Shown piece after piece: positions 28,459 to 36,451 of a stretch of DNA of 64,000 bases. Where the stretch lies: NCBI GenBank assembly GCA_021845985.1, contig JAJZES010000029.1, positions 62,001-126,000 on the forward strand, in the 5' to 3' direction. The position numbers and the translations under genes are program-made. The notes beneath the pieces are model-generated. The model made no database searches. It was given only the letters and a program-made list of their open reading frames with translations, and had not been told where the DNA came from. Source of the stretch: Pseudomonadota bacterium (lineage in GTDB: Bacteria; Pseudomonadota; Alphaproteobacteria; Acetobacterales; Acetobacteraceae). Positions within the stretch are counted from its first letter, which is position 1. Every line of letters starts with the position of its first letter.

Positions 28459-29360
28459 TCGATGCAGAGACCGCGGCCCGGCTGCTCGACCTGCCGGGCC
28501 TGATCACGGCGCTGCGCGAGGGCCATCGCGCCGGCATCGACGCCTATGGCCGGGTGCTGATGCAGACCGGCGCGGACGCGCTGCTCGGCATGGCGGCATG
28601 GCAGGCCGGCGAGGCGTTCGGCATCAAGCTGGCCTCGGTGTTTCCCGGCAATGCGGCGCGCGGCGCGCCGACCATCGCCTCGGTCTATGTGCTGTTCGAC
28701 GGCGGCGACGGCACACCGCGCGCGGTGATCGACGCGACGCCGCTGACGGTGCGCAAGACCGCCGCCGATTCGGCGCTGGGCGCCGATTATCTCGCCCGCC
28801 GCGATGCGCGCACGCTGCTGATGGTCGGCGCCGGGTCGCAGGCGCCGTGGATGGTGGCGGCGCACCGCGTCGTGCGGCCGTCGATCGACCGCGTGCTGAT
28901 CTGGAACCGCACCCCGGCGCGCGCCGCCGCCCTGGCGCGGGAGATCGGCGCCGAAGCGGTCACCGACCTCGCCGCGGCGACCGGCATGGCCGACATCATT
29001 TGCTGCGCCACCGCGGCCGATGCGCCGGTGCTGCAGGGGGCGTGGCTGCGGCCGGGCAGCCATGTCGATCTGGTCGGCGCCTATACGCCGCAGATGCGCG
29101 AGACCGACGACGCGGTGGTGCGCCGCGCCCACATCTTCGTCGATACCCGGCTCTACACGATGCAGGATGCCGGCGACATTTCGCAGCCGCTGGCGTCCGG
29201 CGTGATCGGCCCCGACGACATCCGCGGCGACCTGTTCCAACTGGTCCGCGGCGAGGTGCCGGGGCGGCAGGATGACGCCGAGATCACCTTGTTCAAAAAC
29301 GCCGGCGGCGGCCATCTCGACCTGATGGCGGCGCGGCTGATCGACGCGCGGACGGGATAG
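28449..29360 (+). CDS. Ornithine cyclodeaminase / mu-crystallin family protein
   Basis: A 303-residue NAD(P)-binding protein of the OCD/mu-crystallin family. The substrate-domain motif GIKLASVFPGNAARG, the block DATPLTVRKTAADSALGADY and the Rossmann motif LMVGAGSQAPWMVAAH are present. Members include ornithine cyclodeaminase, alanine dehydrogenase and imine reductases, and the exact substrate cannot be assigned. It overlaps the DddP-like gene by 10 bases, so the two are co-translated and probably act in one pathway. Confidence 0.88.
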   Translation: MRLIDAETAARLLDLPGLITALREGHRAGIDAYGRVLMQTGADALLGMAAWQAGEAFGIKLASVFPGNAARGAPTIASVYVLFDGGDGTPRAVIDATPLTVRKTAADSALGADYLARRDARTLLMVGAGSQAPWMVAAHRVVRPSIDRVLIWNRTPARAAALAREIGAEAVTDLAAATGMADIICCATAADAPVLQGAWLRPGSHVDLVGAYTPQMRETDDAVVRRAHIFVDTRLYTMQDAGDISQPLASGVIGPDDIRGDLFQLVRGEVPGRQDDAEITLFKNAGGGHLDLMAARLIDARTG

Positions 29361-29398
29361 CGCCGGACGCCGCCCCCGCTCCGGTCAGTCGCGCAGGT

Positions 29399-29965
29399 TC
29401 AGCCGACGCCCTGCAGCCAGTCCAGCGCCTCGGTAAACGGGTCATCGCTCACCCGCTCCGGCTGGCCGGCGCCGGCGCGCCAGAACGATCCGTCCAGCAC
29501 GTCGAACACCACCAGCGCCCGTTCCGCGTCGGCAAGCCGGCCACTGTCGCGCGCTTCGGCCGCGGCAACGACCAGTTCCTCCACCTGCGCCAGGATGGCA
29601 TTGATCCCCGCGCGTTCGGCCTCGGCATCGCCATAGGCGCCGCCGTAATTGAGCCGGACATAGACCGCGAGCGATCCAACGATCAGCCGCAGGCAGAAAT
29701 ACCAGGAGGCGACGCCGTGGCCGATCTGGCCAAATCCGATCTGGTCCGGGGTGGCCGCCACGGCGGCGAGCGCGGCGACGCAAGCGGCGTCATCAAGGTC
29801 CATCACTTCGGTGGTGTAGGTGTCGGCGCCACGATGCGTAAGCCGATTGACCAGCCCGTGCGGCACCGCCGGCGTGCGCAGGCCCTGGGCGCGGTATGTC
29901 AGGAACGCCCGCTCAAGCGCGGCCATGCCGGTCAGAGAGGCGTCGTCGCTTGCCGATCCGCTCAC
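29399..29965 (-). CDS. Hypothetical protein, third gene of the kinase-like cassette
   Basis: A 188-residue protein not recognised as any family. It is Ala-rich and mostly helical in appearance, with a hydrophobic stretch around residues 87-110 (ASWYFCLRLIVGSLAVYVRL) too polar at its edges to be a sure membrane segment. It starts with GTG overlapping the stop of the kinase-like gene (GTGA), so it is translationally coupled to it. It could be an immunity, chaperone or partner protein; this is inference from position only. Confidence 0.7.
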   Translation of the reverse strand: MSGSASDDASLTGMAALERAFLTYRAQGLRTPAVPHGLVNRLTHRGADTYTTEVMDLDDAACVAALAAVAATPDQIGFGQIGHGVASWYFCLRLIVGSLAVYVRLNYGGAYGDAEAERAGINAILAQVEELVVAAAEARDSGRLADAERALVVFDVLDGSFWRAGAGQPERVSDDPFTEALDWLQGVG

Positions 29966-31638
29966 AGCTTGGCCTCCTCAAACAGCTTGGCGAAGTCACG
30001 GCCGAACAGGCCGCCGGCCTGCGTCGCCGACTTGTTGTCCTTGGCGCCTTCCTGCAACGCGGCGAGGTAGTCGCGCGCCGACAGTTTTTTGTCATCGGGC
30101 GACTGCCAACTGCTCCAGTCGGCGACGACGAAGCCGGCCTTCTCCAGCTTGGCGGCATGCTCCTGGACTTCGGTGAAGCGCTGTTTCGTCGCCGCGATTT
30201 CCTCGTCGGTCAGCAGGCCGGACAGGCCCGGCAGCAGGTCCTTCTCGAAGGTCTTTTTCATCAGTTCGTCGTAAACCTTCTTGTCGATCAGCGGCGGCAG
30301 GCCGGGCGGTGTGCGGCGCGCGTCCATTTCCTTGCGGGTGACGGATGCCTTGGTCTGCTTCTTGCCGAACGCCATGTCGTTGTCGATGCCGGTCACCTTC
30401 ACATCGTCGCCTTTGATCTCGACAAAGTAATTCTGCGCATGCCGGTCGGTCTGCCCGGTCAGCACGTCGCACCATTCGAGACCGTTCAACTGCTCCTGCA
30501 GCGCCGCCTGTGCCTTCTTCGACGGCGGCGTGTCGCCCCAGGGCGGCAGGATTTTTTTGATCTGCTTCTGCCAGACGTCCGCATTGTCCGGGTCCTGACG
30601 GATCGGCGGCTTGCGCTTCATCAACGCGTCGAGGTCCGGCGGCGGTCCGAGGAGAGTACCGATCTGCCCCTGCTTCGGCGGGACAAAATCTTCCCAGACA
30701 TCCTGAACGGGCGACTTTCCTGGCGCCAGTCCCATCATCAGGCCAATTTCATCCTGGTCGGTATTCGGGTTCTTATGCAGGCCGAAGCTGACTTTCGGCA
30801 GCACCGAAACACCCAGCAGGTCGCCGACCGCGGAGGTGGCGATGTTACGGTTGCCGTTATGCGGCGAGTTCTTGTCGATTCCGATCGCTGTCGCGCCGTC
30901 CAGCGGGTTTTCCTCCTTCAGCTTTTCGGCCTTGAACACCCGCACGTCGCCATTTTTGAAGGTGATCTTGGCGACCGAATTGGCGTTACCCGCACCGAAC
31001 TTGTCGTTGGTCTTGGATGCCTCGGTGTCGTTCAGCGCGCCGAAGTCGCAATCCTTGAACCGGATCGCCCGCTCCTTGCAGTCCATCGCCTGCTGGATGG
31101 TGATATGGCCCTTGACCTTGTCGAAGTCGGGGTCATCGGTAACCGACTTGAGCAATGCCAGCTTGTCGCGCGCCCTGGCCGCCACATCATTGCCGACCGC
31201 AACCTTGTTGGTGTCGCCCTTGTGCTGCTTGGCATAGTCCTCACCGGCCTTGATGAGGTCCTCCAGGTTCTTGCTCAGCGCGTCGTTGTCGAGATCGGCA
31301 AGCGACGCCTTGCAGGCATCCTCGATTTTTTTGGTCTCCGTGCGCATCTCTTTGTAATGCACGGATTTTTTCCATAGTCCGCCGAGCGCGTCGCCATGCG
31401 GCTTGTGGCCGATGCGGGTCTCCAGCTCCTCGAACGTCAGCAGCGTGGCGTCGATTTTCTGTGACAGCACTGGCGAGCGGGAAGGCCGCTTGATCGACGG
31501 CGCCTCCTCGTCGCCCTTCCACTCGGAACTCAGCGTGGCGAGCGGCAGTGTGTCCAGACCCCAGCTGCGCTTAAGCTCCGGGACCCTTTTGCCTCTGCTG
31601 CGCTTGACCGGTTTGACTTCGTCTTCGAACTCCGACAT
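29962..31638 (-). CDS. Predicted kinase-fold protein with DRHxxN catalytic loop (effector-like)
   Basis: A 558-residue Lys/Asp-rich protein with no signal peptide. After a basic N-terminus and a helical region (about 60-200), residues 215-430 show a PI3/4-kinase- or HipA-like arrangement: SVAKITFKNGDVRVFKAEK with candidate ATP-binding K236, NRNIATSAVGDLLGVSVLPK, the catalytic loop LTGQTDRHAQNYF (D398, N403) and the metal-binding GIDNDMAFG (D419). These motifs are read directly; the fold assignment is inference. Substrate and role (toxin, secreted effector or phage defence) are unknown. Its AAG/GAC-rich composition differs from flanking genes, suggesting transfer. It starts 14 bases after the upstream small gene. 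Confidence 0.75.
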   Translation of the reverse strand: MSEFEDEVKPVKRSRGKRVPELKRSWGLDTLPLATLSSEWKGDEEAPSIKRPSRSPVLSQKIDATLLTFEELETRIGHKPHGDALGGLWKKSVHYKEMRTETKKIEDACKASLADLDNDALSKNLEDLIKAGEDYAKQHKGDTNKVAVGNDVAARARDKLALLKSVTDDPDFDKVKGHITIQQAMDCKERAIRFKDCDFGALNDTEASKTNDKFGAGNANSVAKITFKNGDVRVFKAEKLKEENPLDGATAIGIDKNSPHNGNRNIATSAVGDLLGVSVLPKVSFGLHKNPNTDQDEIGLMMGLAPGKSPVQDVWEDFVPPKQGQIGTLLGPPPDLDALMKRKPPIRQDPDNADVWQKQIKKILPPWGDTPPSKKAQAALQEQLNGLEWCDVLTGQTDRHAQNYFVEIKGDDVKVTGIDNDMAFGKKQTKASVTRKEMDARRTPPGLPPLIDKKVYDELMKKTFEKDLLPGLSGLLTDEEIAATKQRFTEVQEHAAKLEKAGFVVADWSSWQSPDDKKLSARDYLAALQEGAKDNKSATQAGGLFGRDFAKLFEEAKL

Positions 31639-31652
31639 GCGGCGCCCCCTGA

Positions 31653-32105
31653 CTAGCTGTGCTTCGGCAGAGCGCCGTCGATCCGCCGCAGCGCATCGCT
31701 CAGCGTCGCATAAATCTCGACATCAATGCCGAAAGGATTGTCGTCCAGCGCCTCGACCAGCGGGCTGGCATCGAGCAGCGATTGATAGACGCTGACGGCG
31801 GCACGCAACCCGTCGGCCGTCTGCGGCCCGGCCGCCTTCTGGTATCCCGCCAAAGCCGCGTCCAGCGCCTTCGCCTCCGCGGCATCGAGCAGTCCGTGGA
31901 TGCCCTTATCAGCAAGCTTGTTGAAATCCACGTCGTCGTAGCTGTGCAACTCACGGGCCAGCGCGGCCAGCCGGCCGTCCACCGTGCCGGTGGCATCCTG
32001 CCACATGGCGATGAAGCCGGCGCCATCGGGGAATGTGCCCGTGCCGTTGGGCACGGACACGCCGAGCACACGCAACGCCCATTCATCCTGCAATGCGCTG
32101 GTCAG
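31653..32105 (-). CDS. Hypothetical small protein, first gene of the kinase-like cassette
   Basis: A protein of about 150 residues, not assigned to a family. It begins (S)ALQDEWALRVLGVSV and ends with a conserved-looking block DDNPFGIDVEIYATLSDALR. The start is unusual. A CTG at 32105 lies 5 bases after a good ribosome site (GGAGGG, 32116-32111), while the next in-frame option is a TTG at 32093 with poorer spacing; no in-frame ATG exists. It is the first gene after the candidate promoter at 32194-32222. Confidence 0.65.
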   Translation of the reverse strand: MTSALQDEWALRVLGVSVPNGTGTFPDGAGFIAMWQDATGTVDGRLAALARELHSYDDVDFNKLADKGIHGLLDAAEAKALDAALAGYQKAAGPQTADGLRAAVSVYQSLLDASPLVEALDDNPFGIDVEIYATLSDALRRIDGALPKHS

Positions 32106-32193
32106 GGAATCCCTCCATCGTCGCGGTCAGCGGGTTTGGCACCGCATGACCGATTCGCGTCGATCGGTATTATTGCGTCTTATACCTTGCCTC

Positions 32194-32222
32194 GTGATAA
32201 TCGGATGCGGCCGATTTTACAA
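32194..32222 (-). promoter_or_regulatory. Candidate promoter of the kinase-like cassette
   Basis: On the minus strand, TTGTAA (32222-32217) and TATCAC (32199-32194) are spaced by exactly 17 bases, in a markedly AT-rich patch. A second TATAAG-like element follows. It lies about 90 bases upstream of the first cassette gene. The 214-base gap up to larB contains nothing else recognised. Confidence 0.45.
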
Positions 32223-32319
32223 GCCGCGCCGGCCCGGCCCGCTTGGATCGGTCTCGCGCTGCGCTGCACTTTCTGCGCCCGATGGGGTGGCGCGGCGCGA
32301 CCACCGGCGCACCGGTTGC

Positions 32320-32967
32320 CTATGTTCCGCCGAGTGCCCGCAGCGCCGCACAGGCGGCGCCGTAGCCGTTGTCGATATTGACGACCACCAGTCCGGGCGC
32401 GCAACTCGCCAGCATGGCGTGCAGCGCCGCCCGGCCGCCCGCGGCGACGCCGTAGCCGACCGAGGTCGGCACGCCGATCACCACCCCCGCCACCAGCCCG
32501 GCGACGACGCTCGGCAGCGCCGCGTCCATCCCGGCGGCGACGATCACCACCCGCATCGCCCGCACCTCGTCGATGCGCGCCAGCAGGCGCCACAGCCCGG
32601 CGACCCCGACATCGGCGACGCGCAGCGCCGCATGGCCGTGAAAGCCGAGCGTCCTGACCGCCTCGGCCGCCACCGGCAGGTCCGAGGTGCCGGCCGTCAT
32701 CACCGCGATGCGTGCCGGCCCCGCCGCCGCCGCGCCGCCCAGGATCGCGGTTGCCGACAGGGTGTCGTAATCGAGCCGCGCCCGCGTCGCCGCCGGCAGT
32801 GCGCCGAACCCCGCCGCATCCAGCCGGGTCAGCAGCAGCCGCGCGGCGCGCGCCTGCGCCTCGGCGACGATGGCGGCGATCTGCCCGGCCGTCTTGCCGG
32901 CGCAGAACACTGCTTCCGGCAGGCCGATGCGCTCGTGCCGCGCGCTGTCGAGCACGAACTCGCTCAC
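32320..32967 (-). CDS. larB: LarB, nickel-pincer cofactor biosynthesis (nicotinate adenine dinucleotide carboxylase)
   Basis: A 215-residue PurE-like protein. LarB carboxylates and hydrolyses nicotinic acid adenine dinucleotide, the first step in making the nickel-pincer nucleotide cofactor. Family blocks seen are LDYDTLSATAIL, IAVMTAGTSDLPVAAEA, VVIVAAGMDAALPSVVAGLV and IGVPTSVGYGVAAGG. It is the last gene of the larC-larE-larB operon and overlaps larE by 4 bases. Confidence 0.93.
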   Translation of the reverse strand: MSEFVLDSARHERIGLPEAVFCAGKTAGQIAAIVAEAQARAARLLLTRLDAAGFGALPAATRARLDYDTLSATAILGGAAAAGPARIAVMTAGTSDLPVAAEAVRTLGFHGHAALRVADVGVAGLWRLLARIDEVRAMRVVIVAAGMDAALPSVVAGLVAGVVIGVPTSVGYGVAAGGRAALHAMLASCAPGLVVVNIDNGYGAACAALRALGGT

Positions 32968-33752
32968 GCCGCGGCGCCGCGCAGGAAGGCGCTGCCGGTG
33001 CGGTAGGCGGCGAAGCTGATCGGCCGCTCGGTCAGCGCCGACAGCGCCGCCAGCAGCGCCGCGCGCTGCGGCCCGACCCGCTCCAGCGCCGCCGGGTCAA
33101 GCTCGATCACCAGCCCGCCGGCGCGGATGCGCGCGCGCACCGTGCGCGGCCCGAGACTGGCGCCGACCAGCCGCTCGGCCTGATGCACCAGCGCCAGCAG
33201 CGCCGGATCGACGCGGATGCCGGTCTCGATCCGGCTCGACAGGCAGGGCGCGGCGGGCAGGTCGGCGACCGTGCCGAGGCCGAGCCGCGCCGCCAGTTGG
33301 CGCACCGTCGCCTTGTCGATCCCGGCCTCGACCAGCGGATGGCGCACCGCGTGCTGCGCCGCCGCCTCCAGGCCGGGGCGCCAATCGGTCAGGTCGTCGG
33401 TGTTGGTGCCCGACAGGATGGTGCCGGCGGCGCGCCCGGCAATCGCGCCATAGAGGTTGGTCTTGCAGAAAAAGCACCGGTTGGCCGGGTTGGCGCGGTA
33501 ACGCGGATCGGCGAACTCGCCGGCATCGAAGACATCGAGCGCCCAGCCGCGCGCCGCCGCCAGCGCCCGCACCCGCGCCGTCGCCTCCGGCGGCACCGCC
33601 GGCGAGGTGGCATGACGCATCACCGCGCGCCGCCCCAGCACCGCGTGCGCCGCCGCCGCCAGCGTCAGGCTGTCCACCCCGCCGCTGACCGCCACTTCCG
33701 CCTGGGCGATGCCACGCAGCACCGCCTGCAGACGTTCCAGCGCATCACTCAT
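32964..33752 (-). CDS. larE: LarE, sacrificial sulfur transferase for the nickel-pincer cofactor
   Basis: A 262-residue PP-loop protein. The ATP-binding loop is EVAVSGGVDSLTLA, and the cysteine that donates its own sulfur in Lactobacillus LarE corresponds to the Cys in LPAAPCLSSRIETG. The cluster ANRCFFCKTNLY is present too, and STGTN-type SGTNTDDLTDWRPG matches the family. The start at 33752 gives the usual N-terminus and an 8-base overlap with larC. Confidence 0.93.
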   Translation of the reverse strand: MSDALERLQAVLRGIAQAEVAVSGGVDSLTLAAAAHAVLGRRAVMRHATSPAVPPEATARVRALAAARGWALDVFDAGEFADPRYRANPANRCFFCKTNLYGAIAGRAAGTILSGTNTDDLTDWRPGLEAAAQHAVRHPLVEAGIDKATVRQLAARLGLGTVADLPAAPCLSSRIETGIRVDPALLALVHQAERLVGASLGPRTVRARIRAGGLVIELDPAALERVGPQRAALLAALSALTERPISFAAYRTGSAFLRGAAA

Positions 33753-34944
33753 CGGCCAGATCCTCCGCCGCCCGCCGCAGCCGGGTGCGCGCCGCATGAC
33801 CGGCAACGTCGCCCAGATCATCGGCCTCCGCCTTGCCGGTGGCGCCGCCCGGCCGCGCCACGCGCTTGACCCGCACGGCGCGGCCGGCGACCGACACCTC
33901 GGCCACGCGTCGGTGCAGCGTGCGGCCCTGCACGCTGGCGATGCGCAGGCCGATGGTGCTGGTCTCGCCAAAGCAGGCGCCGACCGCCGCCTCCACCGCC
34001 TCGGGCGCGGCGAGCACCTGGAGATGGGCGGCCATGCGGCCCTTTTTGGCGAAGGCCGGCATCTGCAGCACATCATGCACGCCGGCGACGGCGCGGATGC
34101 GCGCGATGCCGGCGGCGAGGTCTTCCGGCGACTGGTCATCGACCTCGAAGCTGATCACCGCAAGCTCGCGACGGCCATGCTCCAGGGCGGGCGCCGGCAG
34201 CGGCGCCGCGGCGGCGTCGGGCGCACTGACCAGCACGCGCAGCACGTTGGACAGGCCGGGCAGGACGCGACTGCCGAAGCCGATGCCCGAGCGCAGCACC
34301 CGCCGCGGGCCGGGCGGCGGCGGGGCATCGGCGGCAAGGTGGCGCAGGATGGCGGCGCCGGTCGGTGTCACCCGTTCGCCGGCCACGCCGTCGTCGATGG
34401 TGACGAAGCCTTCCAGCAGCAGCGCCGTTGCCGGGGCCGGTACCGGCAGCATGCCATGCGCCGTGCGCACCCGCCCGCCGCCGAGCGGCAGGGCGGCACA
34501 GCTCCAGGTGGCGGCGCCGTCCGCCTCCTCCTGCGCCGCGATCAGCAGCGCGGCGGCGACGATGTCGGCGATCGAATCGGCGGCGCCGACCTCGTGGAAC
34601 GTCACCTCGGCCGGGTCGATGCCGTGGACCCGCGCCTCCGCCTCGGCAAGCCGGGTGAAAATGCCGATGGCGTGGCCCCGTGCCGCCGCTGCGAGCGGCG
34701 CCGCGTCGAGACGGTCGCGGATTTCGCGCCATCGGGTGTGATGGTGGCCGTGCCCGGCCTCGACGGCGAACCGGACGCCGGCCAGCGTGGCGTCGCGGTG
34801 CGCCAGCAGCCGGCAGGGCACCCCGGCCACCGCCGCGACGGCGCGCTGCACCGGGGCTTCCAGCGCCGGCTCGGCGTGCAGCAGCGCCGCGGCGAACATA
34901 TCCCCGGCAATGCCGCCGAGCGGGTCGAGGTGGAGATGTCGCAT
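33745..34944 (-). CDS. larC: LarC, nickel insertion protein
   Basis: A 399-residue protein that inserts nickel into the pincer nucleotide using CTP. The N-terminus LDPLGGIAGDMFAAAL, the His-rich segment GHGHHHTRWREI, the block VTFHEVGAADSIADIV and the C-terminal QMPAFAKKGRMAAHLQVL are diagnostic. It is encoded in one uninterrupted frame, unlike lactobacilli, where LarC arises by frameshifting. A start at 34956 is also possible; a GGGAGAGG site precedes it. It is the first gene of larC-larE-larB. Confidence 0.93.
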   Translation of the reverse strand: MRHLHLDPLGGIAGDMFAAALLHAEPALEAPVQRAVAAVAGVPCRLLAHRDATLAGVRFAVEAGHGHHHTRWREIRDRLDAAPLAAAARGHAIGIFTRLAEAEARVHGIDPAEVTFHEVGAADSIADIVAAALLIAAQEEADGAATWSCAALPLGGGRVRTAHGMLPVPAPATALLLEGFVTIDDGVAGERVTPTGAAILRHLAADAPPPPGPRRVLRSGIGFGSRVLPGLSNVLRVLVSAPDAAAAPLPAPALEHGRRELAVISFEVDDQSPEDLAAGIARIRAVAGVHDVLQMPAFAKKGRMAAHLQVLAAPEAVEAAVGACFGETSTIGLRIASVQGRTLHRRVAEVSVAGRAVRVKRVARPGGATGKAEADDLGDVAGHAARTRLRRAAEDLADE

Positions 34945-35097
34945 GCCGCCCGCCATCCTCTCCCGCCCCGGCGCCGCCAGCCTAGCACGAAACCGCGCCC
35001 GCCGCATCCGCGCGCCACCGTGCGCCGTAACGGTCAGGACACGGGTAGGCGCAGGGTGGCGCGGAATGGTATGAGAGGCCTGATCGACGCCGATGAC

Positions 35098-35138
35098 AGG
35101 AGGACGCAGTGGGGCAGCGGGTGGGCAGCGATGGCTGA
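35098..35138 (+). promoter_or_regulatory. Strong ribosome site and nine-codon upstream ORF leading into the sigma gene
   Basis: A perfect AGGAGG (35098-35103) lies 5 bases before GTG at 35109, which opens a nine-codon frame ending TGA at 35136-35138. That stop overlaps the sigma factor ATG at 35131, which itself has no good ribosome site. This suggests translational coupling through a tiny leader peptide, unless the sigma factor really starts upstream at 35071. Confidence 0.4.
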
Positions 35139-35691
35139 CGCGGCGCCATCCGATGTGCTCGGCGATCTGCTCGGGCGCATTGCCGCCGGCGATCGTGCGG
35201 CGTTCCGCCGGCTCTATGACCTGCAGGCGCCACGCCTGCACGCCGTCGCATTGCGGGTGACACGGCAAATGCCGCTCGCCGCCGACGCCGTGCATGACGC
35301 CTTCCTGCAGGTCTGGCGCAACGCCGGCCGGTTCGAGAGCAGCCGTGGCAGCCCTGAGGCGTGGCTGCTCAGCCTGGTGCGCTACCGCGCGCTCGACATT
35401 GCCCGCCGCCGTGGGCGCGAAGTGTCGCAGGAAGACCTCGATCTCCCCGAACCGGTCGATCAAGACCCCGATCCGCTGGCCCGGCTGGCGAGCGGGCGGG
35501 AGGCCTCGGCGCTGGCCGCCTGCCTGCGGCAACTGGACCAGGAGCGGCGGCGGCTGGTGCTGCTGGCCTTCGTCGAAGGGCTGTCGCACAGCGAGGTGGC
35601 CGAGCGGGCCAACATGCCGCTGGGCACCGTCAAGAGCTGGATCCGCCGCAGCCTGCAATCGCTGCGGCTGTGCCTGGAGGGTGCGGCATGA
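35131..35691 (+). CDS. ECF RNA polymerase sigma factor
   Basis: A 186-residue sigma-70 family ECF factor. Region 2 is FRRLYDLQAPRLHAVALRVT with DAVHDAFLQVWRNAGRFE; region 4 is RRRLVLLAFVEGLSHSEVAE and MPLGTVKSWIRRSLQSLR. It resembles the SigK-type group paired with RskA-like anti-sigma factors. Its stop overlaps the anti-sigma start (ATGA). The start is taken at 35131; an in-frame ATG at 35071 would add 20 residues. Confidence 0.9.
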   Translation: MADAAPSDVLGDLLGRIAAGDRAAFRRLYDLQAPRLHAVALRVTRQMPLAADAVHDAFLQVWRNAGRFESSRGSPEAWLLSLVRYRALDIARRRGREVSQEDLDLPEPVDQDPDPLARLASGREASALAACLRQLDQERRRLVLLAFVEGLSHSEVAERANMPLGTVKSWIRRSLQSLRLCLEGAA

Positions 35692-36407
35692 GCGGCGCCG
35701 AAGGCGAGATGGCCGAGGAACGGCAGGTGCTCGCCGGTGAATACGTGCTCGGCGCGCTCGACGCCGCCGAGATGCGTGCCGTGCGCCGCCGCGCCGCTGC
35801 CGACCCCGACCTCGCCCGCGCCATCGCCGCCTGGGAGCAGCGTCTGACGCCACTGGCAGCGCTGGTGGCGCCGGTGGCGCCGCCGCCGGCGCTGTGGTCC
35901 CGCATCGCCGAGGCGGTGGCGGCGCTGCCAGACGAACCGGTCGAGCCGATTCCGCTGCACGCCCCGACCGAGCGGCTGGTAACGCGCCCGCCGCCGCGCC
36001 GCGTCTGGCCGTGGCAGGTGGCGACGGCCGCCGCACTGGCGCTGGCCGCCGGCATCGCCGCCTTCGCCCTGGTGCCGGCCCGCGTGCCGGAACTGCGCGT
36101 CGCCGCGCTGACCCAGGCCGGCACGACGACGCCCGGCTTCCTGGCCGAAACACAGCCGGATGGCGGGGTGGTGCTGACCGCGCTCGCCGCGGTGCCGGTG
36201 CCGGCCGGCCACGATCTCGAATTATGGGTGCTGCCGAAAGGCGCCACGGTGCCGAAATCGCTCGGCGTACTGCCGGCCGGCGGGCGCCGCCTGACCCTAC
36301 CGGTGCCGCCGGCGCCGGGCACCCAGTTGATGGTCAGCCTCGAACCGCCGGGCGGCTCGCCGACCGGAGCGCCGAGCGGGCCGGTGATGTACGCGGGGTC
36401 GTTCTAA
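35688..36407 (+). CDS. RskA/anti-sigma-K family anti-sigma factor
   Basis: A 239-residue membrane protein. The cytoplasmic N-terminal domain has the family motif GEYVLGALDAAEMRAVRRRA with a helical AIAAWEQRLTPLAAL. One transmembrane segment lies at about residues 108-129, and an external C-terminal RskA domain follows (DLELWVLPKGATVPKSLGVL). It should hold the upstream sigma factor inactive until an envelope signal, often oxidative or redox, releases it. It is translationally coupled to the sigma gene. Confidence 0.88.
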   Translation: MSGAEGEMAEERQVLAGEYVLGALDAAEMRAVRRRAAADPDLARAIAAWEQRLTPLAALVAPVAPPPALWSRIAEAVAALPDEPVEPIPLHAPTERLVTRPPPRRVWPWQVATAAALALAAGIAAFALVPARVPELRVAALTQAGTTTPGFLAETQPDGGVVLTALAAVPVPAGHDLELWVLPKGATVPKSLGVLPAGGRRLTLPVPPAPGTQLMVSLEPPGGSPTGAPSGPVMYAGSF

Positions 36408-36436
36408 GCAGCCAGCCTGCGGGGGCCGCGCAGTTT

Positions 36437-36451
36437 GGCGGCTTAGCCGCC
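36437..36451. terminator. Perfect 6-bp hairpin whose loop is a stop codon
   Basis: Arms GGCGGC (36437-36442) and GCCGCC (36446-36451) flank a 3-base loop at 36443-36445 that is exactly the TAA stop of the minus-strand epimerase-like gene. It lies between that gene and the convergent anti-sigma gene. There is no T-tract. Confidence 0.45.
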
